DNA from: JBFXCS01 sp050181915
GTDB lineage: Bacteria > Actinomycetota > Thermoleophilia > Miltoncostaeales > Miltoncostaeaceae
DNA length: 55,824 bases
Assembly (NCBI GenBank): GCA_050181915.1
Contig: JBFXCS010000005.1
Coordinates: 1 to 55,824, forward strand
Reading direction: 5' to 3'
Part shown: positions 1 to 7,920 of the stretch, piece after piece
Layout of the letters: each line of letters begins with the position of its first letter
Position numbering within the stretch: position 1 is the first letter of the stretch
Position numbers and translations under genes: made by a program
The notes under the pieces: model-generated
The model's database searches: none
Told to the model about the DNA's origin: nothing
Seen by the model: only the letters and a program-made list of their open reading frames with translations

Positions 1-127
1 GGCCGCCCACCACCGACGCAGGCCAGGCCACGGGCCGGGACCGGTGTCGAACGTGCCGGCGAACACGGGCAGGTCGCGCAGCCAGGCCACGCCGAGCGAC
101 ACGCCCACCGCCCGCTCGCCGGCGCCG
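1..127. repeat. Terminal overlap, left copy (circular molecule)
   Basis: These 127 bases are identical to the last 127 bases of the window (55698-55824). A repeat of exactly this size at contig ends is the signature of a circular sequence assembled with a 127-base k-mer. The diguanylate cyclase gene reads through the join without a frame change, which supports a real circle of about 55,697 bp. Confidence 0.95.
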
Positions 128-642
128 GACACCGCCACCGGAGCGGACAGCGCCGCGCTGAGCTGCTGCAGCCGCTCGCGCACGCCGCAAACCTCCAGCG
201 TGGTAAGCGCGGCGAACTCATCGCCCCCGAGCCGGGCGATCAACGCGGACTTGCCCAACTCGGCGGCCAGCCGGTCGGCCACGGTGCGCAGCACCTCGTC
301 GCCCGCGGCGTGGCCCACCGTGTCGTTGATCTGCTTGAAACCGTCCAGGTCGAGCAGCGCGATCGCGTTCCCGGTCGCCAACGCGGCCCGGGCGCGCTGC
401 TCGAACCCCTCACGCCGCCACAGCCCGGTCAGACCATCGCGCTGCAGTGCGGCCGTGCGCCCGCGCAGCTGGCGGGCGCACACGATCCATCCGGCGGCCG
501 CGATGACCGCGGCCGCCCCGGCGATCACGGTCGGACCGGGGCCCATCGGGCAGCGGCCGCGGTCATCGCGCCCGACGCTGTGCCCACTGTGCCCGGGCCC
601 CACCGTGCCGAGGACGGGGAAGACCCGCGGGAACGTGCTCAT
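1..642 (-). CDS. Diguanylate cyclase, GGDEF protein (N-terminal 214 codons; continues at 55697)
   Basis: Makes cyclic di-GMP from two GTP. The gene begins at ATG 642, overlapping the DUF2637 stop as ATGA, and runs off base 1 into 55697-55365, giving 324 aa in total. There is one membrane segment at about residues 36-56, then a GGDEF domain. The DxD-type start of the domain (LLDLDGFKQINDTVGH) and the intact signature RLGGDEF (GGDEF at 139-143) are visible. The inhibitory RxxD site, expected five residues before GGDEF, is replaced by GKSA, so product inhibition is probably absent. The gene sits between the DUF2637 gene and the coupling-protein gene, so a role in controlling conjugation or surface behaviour is an inference. 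An active enzyme is likely from the motifs. Confidence 0.92.
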   Translation of the reverse strand, partial: MSTFPRVFPVLGTVGPGHSGHSVGRDDRGRCPMGPGPTVIAGAAAVIAAAGWIVCARQLRGRTAALQRDGLTGLWRREGFEQRARAALATGNAIALLDLDGFKQINDTVGHAAGDEVLRTVADRLAAELGKSALIARLGGDEFAALTTLEVCGVRERLQQLSAALSAPVAVSGAGERAVGVSLGVAWLRDLPVFAGTFDTGPGPWPGLRRWWAA

Positions 643-1511
643 CCCGTCCCACGCTCCCGCCCGGCCGCGCGCGTGGTCGACCTGGTGGGCGGCGTCGTGC
701 CCGCCCGCGTGATGGTGTCGTCCCTGTTGTCCAGGGCCTGGCGCAGCAGCCGCCGCCCGGTGCGTTCCGAGCAGCCCAGCTGCGCCGCCACCGCGGCGCC
801 GGTCAGGTCGGTTCCGCGGCGCAGCTGCGCGGCGACCTGCTCCACCCTGCGATCGGTCCGGTGGACTTGCTGCGCGCGTCGGCCGGCGGCGGCCGGGTCG
901 GTGTCGGGCTGCGTGGGCACGACGGCCAAGCCGTGGTGGCCGTCGTGGTGGCTGCCCGGGCCGGTCAGGGCTTCGGTCGCCACCTGACCGGCCCGGGAAG
1001 ACTCGATCGCCGACGTCGGCGTTGCCGCGGCCCCGGCGGGCGTGGGCTCGACAGGCCACGCCGCGGTCGCCGCCCCGACGCTGCTGTGCTCGCTCACTGC
1101 GGCGGCTGCTGGGCCGGCGTCGAGGACGAGCGCCACCAGATGCGAGAGCAGGACGGCCAGCAACACCGGGCCGATCCCCACCACCACCGCCCACACCGGC
1201 GCCAGCACGCCGGCGGCGACGGCGTGCCAGGTGTTCAGCCCGGCGGCGGTGCCGCCGGCCAGCAACAGCACCGCCCACGCCCAACGGCGTACCTCGGGGC
1301 GCCGCGTGGTCATGAGTTCGTTCAGCGCCAGCAGCGCGGCCAGGTCGTTGGTCAGCGCGAGCACCACGCTCATCCCGCCCAGCAGCGGCTCGACGGCCTG
1401 CACCTGGCCGCGGACGCTGACCGACAGCGCCCCGACCATCACCAGCGCCAGCCCGCCACGGCGCACCCAACCGGCCGCGGCCCCGCCGGTGCTCGTCGCC
1501 GCGGCGCTCAC
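639..1511 (-). CDS. DUF2637-type membrane protein with C-terminal helix-turn-helix
   Basis: A 290-aa protein starting at GTG 1511, which overlaps the sigma-factor stop (GTGA). The first half has about four hydrophobic segments, including a conserved stretch reading LALTNDLAALLALNELMT. The second half is a low-complexity linker followed by a helix-turn-helix-like end (AAVAAQLGCSERTGRRLLRQ). This layout matches DUF2637 proteins, common on actinobacterial plasmids and integrative elements, whose molecular role is unknown. A membrane-tethered regulator or spread-type function in conjugation is plausible. It is the fourth gene of the leftward transfer operon and is translationally coupled to its neighbours on both sides. 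Confidence 0.8.
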   Translation of the reverse strand: MSAAATSTGGAAAGWVRRGGLALVMVGALSVSVRGQVQAVEPLLGGMSVVLALTNDLAALLALNELMTTRRPEVRRWAWAVLLLAGGTAAGLNTWHAVAAGVLAPVWAVVVGIGPVLLAVLLSHLVALVLDAGPAAAAVSEHSSVGAATAAWPVEPTPAGAAATPTSAIESSRAGQVATEALTGPGSHHDGHHGLAVVPTQPDTDPAAAGRRAQQVHRTDRRVEQVAAQLRRGTDLTGAAVAAQLGCSERTGRRLLRQALDNRDDTITRAGTTPPTRSTTRAAGRERGTG

Positions 1512-2455
1512 GCCACCCACCGCCCGCGCGGGGCATCGGTGTGAAGAGCCTCGGTCGGCCGGGGCCACCGGGGCTCGTCGACGTCGCGGCTCGCCTCGAG
1601 CTGCGGCAGCCGGCCCCGTCCGACGTCGACGTCCGGCTGCGGTTCCTCGATGGGCGCGCGGCTCGTGTCCGGGTCGGCCGCGGGGCCGCCGCGGTGGTGG
1701 TTGCGGATGGTGTAGGCGTAGGACGGGTCCACCTGGATGCCGCGCTCGCGCAACCACTCGAGCGCGGCGCCCACGTCGGGGGCGCCGACCGCGACGAACG
1801 CGGCGCGCACCGCGGCGAGTTTGCTGCCCGCGGCCAACGGGTGCGCGGGCGGGGCCAGGTCGGCCAGCTCCGCGCGGAGCCGCGCGCGGGCGGCCAGACA
1901 GTGCGTGGCGATCGCGCCCGGGCTGCACCCGGCCACGATCGCCGCGGCCGCCGTGGAGTACCCGTCCAGGTAGCGCAGCTGCACGCTGCGCCGTTGGGCC
2001 GGGGTCAGCCGCGCCAGCGCGGTCACCACCCGCACCGACACCGGCGTGGTCTCGCGTTCGTGCGCGGTCTGGGCGGGCTGCCGGCGGGCCTGGTCGCGGG
2101 CGATGTCCAGCGCGGCCAGCTGCCGGAACCGGTCCTTGCGGCGGTAGTCGATCAGCGTGTGGCGGGCCACCCGCCCGCACAGCCACGCCCCGAACTCGTG
2201 CGTGGTGGGGTCGAACTCCCCGACCTCGTCCCCTGCGGCGCTGTCCCACAGTCGCAGGAAGGTGTCCTGCACGACGTCCTCGACGTCCGCCGGGCACACC
2301 ATCCGCCGGGCCAGGTAGGCCGCTACCCGGGGCCGGTGGCGGCGGTACAGCTCCCCGGCCGCCGCCCGCTCGCCCGCCCGCAGGGCCGCGAGCAGCTCGC
2401 TGTCACTCGCCGCCGGGCCCGGGCCGAACGGACGCTGCGAGTTCCGGGACGCCAT
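1508..2455 (-). CDS. Sigma-70/ECF-like sigma factor
   Basis: A 315-aa protein starting at ATG 2455, sharing one base with the preceding stop (TGATG). A region-2-like segment (ELYRRHRPRVAAYLARR ... DVEDVVQDTFLRLWD) is followed by a region-4-like segment with LARLTPAQRRSVQLRYLDGYS and a C-terminal extension of about 120 residues. ECF sigma factors are usually 170-220 aa, so the tail is an addition of unknown use; it contains a predicted wing-like YAYTIRNHH segment. It lies third in the leftward operon. It may direct transcription of plasmid transfer genes or serve as a DNA-binding adaptor. The class call is firm, the target genes are unknown. Confidence 0.85.
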   Translation of the reverse strand: MASRNSQRPFGPGPAASDSELLAALRAGERAAAGELYRRHRPRVAAYLARRMVCPADVEDVVQDTFLRLWDSAAGDEVGEFDPTTHEFGAWLCGRVARHTLIDYRRKDRFRQLAALDIARDQARRQPAQTAHERETTPVSVRVVTALARLTPAQRRSVQLRYLDGYSTAAAAIVAGCSPGAIATHCLAARARLRAELADLAPPAHPLAAGSKLAAVRAAFVAVGAPDVGAALEWLRERGIQVDPSYAYTIRNHHRGGPAADPDTSRAPIEEPQPDVDVGRGRLPQLEASRDVDEPRWPRPTEALHTDAPRGRWVA

Positions 2456-2694
2456 CAGCTGGCCCGTTCGACCGGACGCTGCTCACGGTGGATTTCCTGC
2501 GCGGCGGTGGCGTAGAAGTGCAGACCGCACGGCCACGCCGCCCCCGGCACGCCGGTGCCCCCGGTGGTGCAGGCCCGGCATCGTCCGTGCGCGTCGGGCA
2601 CGTGCAGCGCCAGCAGCCGCGCCACGATCCCGGGCAGCCCGGCCAGCTCCCACGCGATCCCGTCCGCGCCCCCGGGGTTCACGGGGGGGTTCAC
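2455..2694 (-). CDS. Small cysteine-containing protein
   Basis: A 79-aa protein starting at GTG 2694, which overlaps the preceding stop as GTGA; its own stop overlaps the sigma-factor start. The core LALHVPDAHGRCRAC followed by a later WPCGLHFYA resembles small zinc-binding proteins often found on actinobacterial mobile elements beside transfer genes. I do not recognise a named function. The start was chosen because it gives the same tight coupling seen throughout this operon; a longer upstream reading exists but lies inside the preceding gene. Confidence 0.65.
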   Translation of the reverse strand: MNPPVNPGGADGIAWELAGLPGIVARLLALHVPDAHGRCRACTTGGTGVPGAAWPCGLHFYATAAQEIHREQRPVERAS

Positions 2695-2981
2695 GCCGAT
2701 TCCCGCAGCTGGGCCAGCGTCGGGCCCGCCGTGTCGCCGTAGGCCGCGGCGGCGGGCGGCGGCATGGTCCGCAGCTCGCGCCGCCACGCCAGCTCCATCC
2801 GCACTCGGCGGCCGCCCAGCCCAGCCAACACACCGGCGGCGGCGCCCAGCACGGTGACCAGCAGCCCGGTCACCAGACCGGCGACGGCCGGCCAGATCGC
2901 CGCCGCCAGCGCGACCGCGCCCATCACGCCCAACCCGGCGAGCAGCAGGCGCCGCATCGCCCGAACTGTGTGGACCGCCAC
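2691..2981 (-). CDS. Small membrane protein, first gene of the leftward transfer operon
   Basis: A 96-aa protein from GTG 2981, preceded by a good ribosome site (GGGGAGG). Two hydrophobic helices at about residues 10-60 are followed by a basic stretch and a short polar tail. It is clearly paralogous to the protein at 14284-14604: both share the pattern of an MRR start, two helices and a GGRRVR motif. Function unknown; it could anchor or regulate transfer proteins. It is transcribed away from the GntR gene across the TCTAGATA boxes. Confidence 0.75.
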   Translation of the reverse strand: MAVHTVRAMRRLLLAGLGVMGAVALAAAIWPAVAGLVTGLLVTVLGAAAGVLAGLGGRRVRMELAWRRELRTMPPPAAAAYGDTAGPTLAQLRESA

Positions 2982-3009
2982 GTCACCGACCTCCCCGACA
3001 CACCCGAAA

Positions 3010-3074
3010 GTAATCTAGATAGCTTTTATCGGTGGGAGCGTCGCACGGTCTGCCCGTTGCTGTCTAGATAACAT
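3010..3074. promoter_or_regulatory. Divergent promoter region with two TCTAGATA boxes
   Basis: The eight-base word TCTAGATA occurs at 3014-3021 and again at 3063-3070, with start-to-start spacing of 49 bp. It lies in the 99-bp gap between the divergent leftward operon and the GntR-family gene. The core TCTAGA is palindromic. I infer these are operators for the GntR/UTRA protein, controlling both itself and the transfer operon in the manner of KorA/KorSA-type regulators. Confidence 0.6.
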
Positions 3075-3080
3075 CGGGTG

Positions 3081-3848
3081 ATGCCCCGCGACCGACCCTG
3101 GCGGCACATCGCCGCCGACCTGCGCCACGCCATCCAGACCGGCCGCTACGCCCCCGGGGACCGGCTGCCCACCGGGGCCGAGCTGATGGCCAGCTACGGG
3201 GTCGCCCGCCAGACCGTGCAGAACGCCATCGAGCAGCTGCGCAGCGAGGGCCTGATCACCAGCACCCCCGGCGGCCGGGTCTGGGTCCGCGGCCGCCCAC
3301 CGATCCATCGCTTGGCCCGCAACCGGCTGCGCCGCGCGGAACGCGCCGCCGGCCGCGGCGCCTTCCTCACCGACGCCGCCGGCGGCCAGTGGCGACCCGA
3401 GGTCGACGTGACCCTGCGGGTGCAGACCCTCGACCCCGACAACACACTCGCCGGCGAGCTCCTCGACGAGCTCGGCCTGGCCCCCGGCGCGGAGGTGTTC
3501 GTTCGGGACCGGGTGATGCGCGCCGACGGCGCCTCCGTCCAACTCGCCACCTCGTACCTGCCCCGCGACCTCACCCGCGGCACCGTCATCGAACAGTCCG
3601 ACACCGGGCCCGGCGGCATCTACGCCCGCCTCGAAGAGGCCGGACACGACCTCGACCACTTCATCGAGCGCGTTCGCGTCTCCGCCCCCGATGCAGACGA
3701 AGCCACCCGTCTGAACATCGGTCGCGGCGAACCCGTCCTGCGCATCACGCGCCTCGCCTACGGCCGTGCCGGCCGAACGCTCGAGCTCAACCGGATCGTT
3801 GCGCTCGCCGACCGCTTTGAGCTGGTCTACGAGCTCCCGGCCGAGTAG
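3081..3848 (+). CDS. GntR-family (UTRA-domain) transcriptional regulator
   Basis: A 255-aa DNA-binding repressor. An N-terminal GntR winged helix covers about residues 1-70 (RHIAADLRHAIQTGRYAPGD and LMASYGVARQTVQNAIEQLR). A UTRA effector domain follows, with its typical ending RLAYGRAGRTLELNRIVA. Start ATG 3081; a GTG one codon earlier is possible. On actinobacterial plasmids such proteins (KorSA/TraR type) repress transfer genes, whose overexpression is toxic. It faces the leftward transfer operon across two putative operators, which fits that job. The effector ligand is unknown. Confidence 0.88.
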   Translation: MPRDRPWRHIAADLRHAIQTGRYAPGDRLPTGAELMASYGVARQTVQNAIEQLRSEGLITSTPGGRVWVRGRPPIHRLARNRLRRAERAAGRGAFLTDAAGGQWRPEVDVTLRVQTLDPDNTLAGELLDELGLAPGAEVFVRDRVMRADGASVQLATSYLPRDLTRGTVIEQSDTGPGGIYARLEEAGHDLDHFIERVRVSAPDADEATRLNIGRGEPVLRITRLAYGRAGRTLELNRIVALADRFELVYELPAE

Positions 3849-4145
3849 AAACCGCGCGGCCGAGGAAGTGCGACGTGCCACCGGCGCCATGACCGGGTCC
3901 GGCGCCAACTCCCCGACCGCCAAGAGCACCTTGCCCACACCATCGCCTGACGCCCGTTCGTCACTGACCAGCGCGACGTCGGCCATCCGTCGCCTCGCGG
4001 CTGAGGTGTACAGGTGGGACACGTCGGTCACCGCCAAACTCCTCCGAGAGTGCTTTGTGTTGCTGCCCGGTCGCCCGCACCGCCGCCGGGTGGAGGGAAG
4101 GTCCTTCGGACTCCGAAGCGGGCGGCCAGTCTCAGATCGTTGCAT
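3849..4145. other. Non-coding or unresolved stretch after the GntR gene
   Basis: About 300 bases with open frames on both strands but no convincing gene: no ribosome site with a conserved-looking product. The long reading frame on the minus strand here is antisense to the GntR gene and looks like a high-GC shadow. The right edge is the inverted repeat at 4146-4179. Confidence 0.4.
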
Positions 4146-4179
4146 TCCTCGTGTGCATCACACAAGATGCACACGAGGA
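4146..4179. promoter_or_regulatory. 14-bp perfect inverted repeat upstream of the DUF6879 gene
   Basis: Arms TCCTCGTGTGCATC (4146-4159) and its exact complement (4166-4179) flank a six-base loop. A TTGACT -35-like hexamer follows immediately at 4180-4185, about 60 bp before the DUF6879 start. It could be the operator for the downstream HTH protein or a terminator; the adjacent promoter-like hexamer favours an operator. Confidence 0.6.
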
Positions 4180-4243
4180 TTGACTCACGCGGAGCGGTAC
4201 GGGAACACTTGGCTTCTTGCTGCCGCTCCGGGAGGGAAGCCCG

Positions 4244-4969
4244 ATGACCCAGCATCTGCGTTACCGAGGCCTGTGCCCGATCAATGACGAGTGCCCCAAG
4301 ATCGAGCGCGGCCGGGAAGGCTGGATCGAGGTGACCGGCTACACGCCGGGTGGTGATCACTCCGTGGACGTCACCGTCGAGGTTCCCAACACCCTCTTCC
4401 CTGAGCTCAGCGACCTCGATGTGCCGAACCTCGGCGAGTGGATCGCCGCGCATCACCGCACTGACCTGCTGCGGATCCAGACCCTCGACAGCTACGGGTC
4501 TGGTTCTGACGGTGACGACGTCCGCCGCTACCTCTCCGGTGAGCCCGCCCCCTCGTCCCCAGCCCGCGACGAATGGTTCACGAAGCTCCGGAACGAGGCC
4601 GCCGCTGGCCGAGTCCGGCGCAACCTGCACATCGTGCGCGAGCCACTCACCCCATACCTCCGCTACGCCTTCGAATGGGGCTACGTCTACAACCAGGCCG
4701 CCGGGATGGAGATCCGCATCCTCTCGGTCAACAACACCACCTCGGCCAAGCACCTCACCAAGATCGGCGACTTCCTAATTGCAGAAGGAGTCCATGTCGC
4801 GCGCCTGCGCTACGACACGACCGGGAGCCTGCTCGGCACTGTCAAGGTCAGCGCGGATGCCGCCGAGGCCTACGCTGCGCTCGGCGAGCTGGCCTGGGAG
4901 CAGGCCGTCGACTTCACTCCTTGGTGGGCCGGGCACACCCAGTACCACCGCGCGCAGCGGGCGGCCTGA
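4244..4969 (+). CDS. DUF6879-family protein
   Basis: A 241-aa protein. Its C-terminal two thirds (from about WFTKLRNEAAAGRVRRNLHIV to FTPWWAGHTQYHRA) match the DUF6879 pattern, a family of unknown function encoded beside HTH-DUF5753 regulators in actinobacteria. The N-terminal part carries two cysteines (GLCPINDECPKI). Start ATG 4244, with GGGAGGGAAG eight bases upstream. The gene for the HTH-DUF5753 protein begins 11 bases after its stop, so the two form an operon. By analogy with Scr1-type pairs they may be a toxin-antitoxin-like or signalling module, but the biochemical activity is not known. Confidence 0.75.
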   Translation: MTQHLRYRGLCPINDECPKIERGREGWIEVTGYTPGGDHSVDVTVEVPNTLFPELSDLDVPNLGEWIAAHHRTDLLRIQTLDSYGSGSDGDDVRRYLSGEPAPSSPARDEWFTKLRNEAAAGRVRRNLHIVREPLTPYLRYAFEWGYVYNQAAGMEIRILSVNNTTSAKHLTKIGDFLIAEGVHVARLRYDTTGSLLGTVKVSADAAEAYAALGELAWEQAVDFTPWWAGHTQYHRAQRAA

Positions 4970-4980
4970 GCAGGGAGACG

Positions 4981-5838
4981 ATGAGCGACCGGCCACGCGA
5001 GGGGAAGGACGAACTCTCCCGGATCCTCCACGAACTCCGCAGCGCCGCTGGCCTGTCGACCCGACAAGCTGGCGCTGCGGCCGGGTTCTCTCAGTCGAAA
5101 ATCTCGCGCATCGAACAGGGCCGCAACGTCCCCACTGAGGACGACGTTGTCGTCCTCGCCGACGTCTACCTCGCCGGTGAACGCGTCGACCCCGCTGTCC
5201 GGCGTCGACTCGTCGAGCTGGCCCGTGACATCCGCGCCGAGCACCGGCCTGTCGTCATGGCCCGCAGCAAGGGGCGCCCAGACGTGTTCCAGGCCCGGCT
5301 CGCGCGCATCGAGGCGGCGTCGGCCCACGTTCGGTCGTTCGCCCCGACCGCGGTCACCGGACTCCTGCAGACCGAGAACTACATACGCAGCCTAATTGCC
5401 GAGCGGGGCCTGCCCGCGGATCGCGTCGACGCTTTCGTCCGGGCAAGGCTCCACCGGCAGGCCGGGCTCGCCAGCGGCGACCGCCAGTACACGATCATCA
5501 CGACCTGCGCTGCGCTCGGGTGGCGACTCGGTTCGCGCGCCGACATGGCTGACCAAGCCGATCACATCGCCGACGCCATCGGAAGCTACCCCACGGTGCA
5601 TGTCGGCGTGATTCCGTGGGGCGCGCCAGCCGATCGCCTCGTCCTCCACGGCTGGGACATCTACGACGAGCGCGCCGTCTGCTACGGCACCGCCGACGCC
5701 ACTGCCATCCTCACCGAACCCCGCGACGTAGCGCGCTACCTGGAGCTTCACACGTCGGTCGAGAAGATGGCGGTCTGGGAGGACGACGCCCGCAACGTGC
5801 TCTCGAAGGTTGCCGATCGCTACCGCGCGGCCATCTGA
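4981..5838 (+). CDS. XRE-family regulator with DUF5753 domain (Scr1-type)
   Basis: A 285-aa protein. An N-terminal helix-turn-helix (about residues 15-70, with AAAGFSQSKISRIEQGRNVP) precedes a DUF5753 domain beginning near FAPTAVTGLLQTENYIRSL. This is the standard architecture of actinobacterial Scr1/BldB-partner-type regulators, which normally neutralise or work with a small DUF397 or DUF6879 protein. Here the partner is the DUF6879 protein just upstream. Start ATG 4981, with ribosome site AGGGAG. It may autoregulate through the inverted repeat at 4146-4179. Confidence 0.85.
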   Translation: MSDRPREGKDELSRILHELRSAAGLSTRQAGAAAGFSQSKISRIEQGRNVPTEDDVVVLADVYLAGERVDPAVRRRLVELARDIRAEHRPVVMARSKGRPDVFQARLARIEAASAHVRSFAPTAVTGLLQTENYIRSLIAERGLPADRVDAFVRARLHRQAGLASGDRQYTIITTCAALGWRLGSRADMADQADHIADAIGSYPTVHVGVIPWGAPADRLVLHGWDIYDERAVCYGTADATAILTEPRDVARYLELHTSVEKMAVWEDDARNVLSKVADRYRAAI

Positions 5839-5921
5839 CCCGGAGCCGCTCCCGACGTAGTTTTGCGATGACTCGGCGTGTCGGCTGAGGCTTTGGCGCA
5901 AACCTCGACATGATCCGCCGC

Positions 5922-6158
5922 ATGAGTCGCAAGAACCCGGCCGGTCGGCCGTCGATCGGACAGCCCGAGATGGTGTGGGGCCGCGTCTCTGTCGAGGTGC
6001 GCCAGCAGATCAACGATCTCTCTGACGACCTCGGAATACCGAGGTCCCGCGTCGTCGCCGCCTTACTGGAGACGGCGCTCGTGGACCTCACCAAGGTCCA
6101 GTTCCCCCGTCGCTCCGGCGGTGATCAGCAGGAGTTGCCTCTGACGAAGGCCTCATAA
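5922..6158 (+). CDS. Ribbon-helix-helix-like DNA-binding protein
   Basis: A 78-aa protein. The segment WGRVSVEVRQQINDLSDDLGIPRSRVVAALLETAL fits a ribbon-helix-helix fold (one strand, two helices), as in CopG-type plasmid copy-number or partition regulators. It ends just before a strong hairpin and lies upstream of the probable rep gene, so a role in copy control is an inference. Start ATG 5922; an ATG four codons earlier is also in frame. Confidence 0.65.
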   Translation: MSRKNPAGRPSIGQPEMVWGRVSVEVRQQINDLSDDLGIPRSRVVAALLETALVDLTKVQFPRRSGGDQQELPLTKAS

Positions 6159-6164
6159 CGACAG

Positions 6165-6192
6165 CGAGGCGGTCCCCTTAGGGACCGCCTCG
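6165..6192. terminator. Hairpin terminator after the ribbon-helix-helix gene
   Basis: A perfect 12-bp stem (CGAGGCGGTCCC with its complement) closes a CTTA tetraloop seven bases after the stop codon at 6158. There is no T-tract, which is usual in high-GC actinobacteria. A second, weaker hairpin (GCTCCGG arms, 6238-6258) lies before the rep ribosome site. Confidence 0.75.
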
Positions 6193-6296
6193 TCGAGTCG
6201 CGGCGGGCGGGTCGCCAAACCCGCGTCGTCGCTTGGTGCTCCGGTTAGCAGCCGGAGCGAGTTCCCTCTCCAGCCAGGAAGGGGGCGCGCTTTCGC

Positions 6297-7739
6297 GTGC
6301 CCAAGATAACCCCTGCGCTCCCCCACGCGCATCCGACACACGCTGACCGCCGGGCCAAGTTCCCCGCCGGGTGGTGCTCGCCCTGCTACGAGGCGGGGTC
6401 GTTCACCCTCTCCGCCAGCCCGGACGGCTCGCAATGCCTGCTACACGGCGCCCTCAGCGGCCCGCAGAGGGCCGACGGTGCCCCGGCCTCCCCGTCGCCG
6501 CCGTCGGTGTCCGTGGCCGCGCAGGGTCGGTCTCCGCGGCCGCGTGGCACCGCTGCGCGCAGGCCCGCTCCCCCCGCTCGCGCCCGCTCGCGGCCGCGCA
6601 CCCTCCGCCGTGCCGCGGACCGCGCGCAGACGCGGGCGCGGGCCTACGGCCGCCGCCGCGCGGCCGCACGCCTGCACGCCGCCGGCTACGCCCCGCACCC
6701 CGGATGGCGGCACTTCATCGCCCCCGGCTGGCGCGTACTGGTCGAGCAGGCCGAGGCCCTCGCCGTCATCGAGGCCCTCGTCGACGCCCAGGACTGGCGC
6801 GCCGACAAACGCGCCGCCTGGACCGCGATCCTGCGCCAGCTGGTCTGCGCCATGGACTGGGACACCGGCCTGGTCACCGCGTTAACCGCACACCGTCTCG
6901 CCGCCGCGGGCGGCCGGGCCCCGCGCACCGTGTCCCGAGTCATCGCCTGGGCCCGCGACATCGGCCTGCTGGTCGTCGTCGAACACGCCGCCAGCGCCGA
7001 ATTCCTCGGCACCGACCACGGCCGCACCCCCACCTACGCCCTGGTCACCAACACCCCACTCCCCCAACCCCCACCGGCCGACACCCCGCTCACCGATCCC
7101 GCGCCCGACCCGGCCGAATCCGCTCAGCTCAGCATGCCTGTGGACGAAAGTGGCGACCTCCCCGCATCTAGCGTCAAGATCAAGCCCTTGAACGGCGGAC
7201 GGCTCGAACCCGCCACACCGGCGCAGCCGGACTGGCCGCTGTATCGAGTGCCCGAGACCCCTGCGGACCGGACTCGAGCAGCCAGCCGCCTGCTCGCACG
7301 TCTAGGCCTAGACCCCTCCGGGGTATCCGCCGTGCCGCTGTGGCGCACCCGGGCCCTGCTCCGGACGTGGTGGGACGCCGGCGCCAGCCCCGCCGGGCTG
7401 CTCTGGGCCATCGACCACCACCCCGACCACCCCGACCACCACCGCGGCCACGCCCTCCGCGGCGCCCGCGATCCGCTACGCGTCCTCGGCCACCGCCTCC
7501 GACCCTGGCACGGCCGCCTCGACGAGCTCCCCCGCGAGGTCACTGGCATCCGCGGCGACTACCTCGCCACCCAGCCGCACCGGCAGGCCGCCGCCCCGCT
7601 GCCGAGCGCCGCCGCCCAGACGGTGCGGCCGCCCACGGCCGCACAGCTCAGCGCCCAGATCGCGCTCCGGGACCATCTCGCCCAGCTCCGCGCGCGGCGA
7701 GCAGGCGCACCGGAACACACCCAGTCGCAGGCGCTGTGA
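6297..7739 (+). CDS. Probable plasmid replication initiator (winged-helix type)
   Basis: A 480-aa protein from GTG 6297, with AGGAAGGGGG upstream. The N-terminus has a zinc-finger-like patch (CSPCYEAG ... CLLHG) and a long Arg/Pro/Ala-rich linker. A middle domain at about residues 140-250 contains a helix-turn-helix/wing (RTVSRVIAWARDIGLLVVVE ... TYALVT). The C-terminus is another helical domain. This arrangement matches actinobacterial plasmid proteins annotated as replication initiators. Position supports the call: it is directly followed by the parS-like array and parA, and no other rep candidate is present. Iteron-like GTGAT repeats begin at its 3-prime end. It could instead be a regulator, hence moderate confidence. 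Confidence 0.6.
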   Translation: MPKITPALPHAHPTHADRRAKFPAGWCSPCYEAGSFTLSASPDGSQCLLHGALSGPQRADGAPASPSPPSVSVAAQGRSPRPRGTAARRPAPPARARSRPRTLRRAADRAQTRARAYGRRRAAARLHAAGYAPHPGWRHFIAPGWRVLVEQAEALAVIEALVDAQDWRADKRAAWTAILRQLVCAMDWDTGLVTALTAHRLAAAGGRAPRTVSRVIAWARDIGLLVVVEHAASAEFLGTDHGRTPTYALVTNTPLPQPPPADTPLTDPAPDPAESAQLSMPVDESGDLPASSVKIKPLNGGRLEPATPAQPDWPLYRVPETPADRTRAASRLLARLGLDPSGVSAVPLWRTRALLRTWWDAGASPAGLLWAIDHHPDHPDHHRGHALRGARDPLRVLGHRLRPWHGRLDELPREVTGIRGDYLATQPHRQAAAPLPSAAAQTVRPPTAAQLSAQIALRDHLAQLRARRAGAPEHTQSQAL

Positions 7740-7881
7740 TCGTGTCACAGAATCATGCAATCACCTTGTGATTCTGTGATTCTGTGATTTAGTGATGTAA
7801 TCACTCGGTGAGGACGTGACCTGATCACCGCGTCGCAGCGCGACATCACCATGTGTTGGTGTGATCATGTGACACGATCAC
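7736..7881. repeat. GTGAT/ATCAC repeat array upstream of parA (parS/iteron candidate)
   Basis: About eleven copies of GTGAT, in either orientation, lie within 146 bp. They include a tandem ATTCTGTG unit at 7771-7786 and the inverted pair at 7861-7881. The stretch is conspicuously AT-richer than its surroundings. It lies between the probable rep gene and parA, so it may be the partition centromere bound by the small ParB-like protein, the promoter operator of parAB, the replication origin, or a combination. Confidence 0.75.
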
Positions 7882-7920
7882 ACCGTCACCACTCAGCTCC
7901 CCAAAGAAAGGGCAGCACCA

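Noticed and set aside
3015..4145. 376-codon minus-strand open frame opposite the GntR gene
   Set aside because: It would cover a clear GntR/UTRA gene on the other strand and has Val/Gly/Asp-rich shadow composition. The divergent operators also argue against it.
7736..7881. CRISPR-like array
   Set aside because: The repeats are only five to eight bases, in both orientations and irregularly spaced, with no spacers. They fit a centromere or iteron region. No CRISPR array was found elsewhere.
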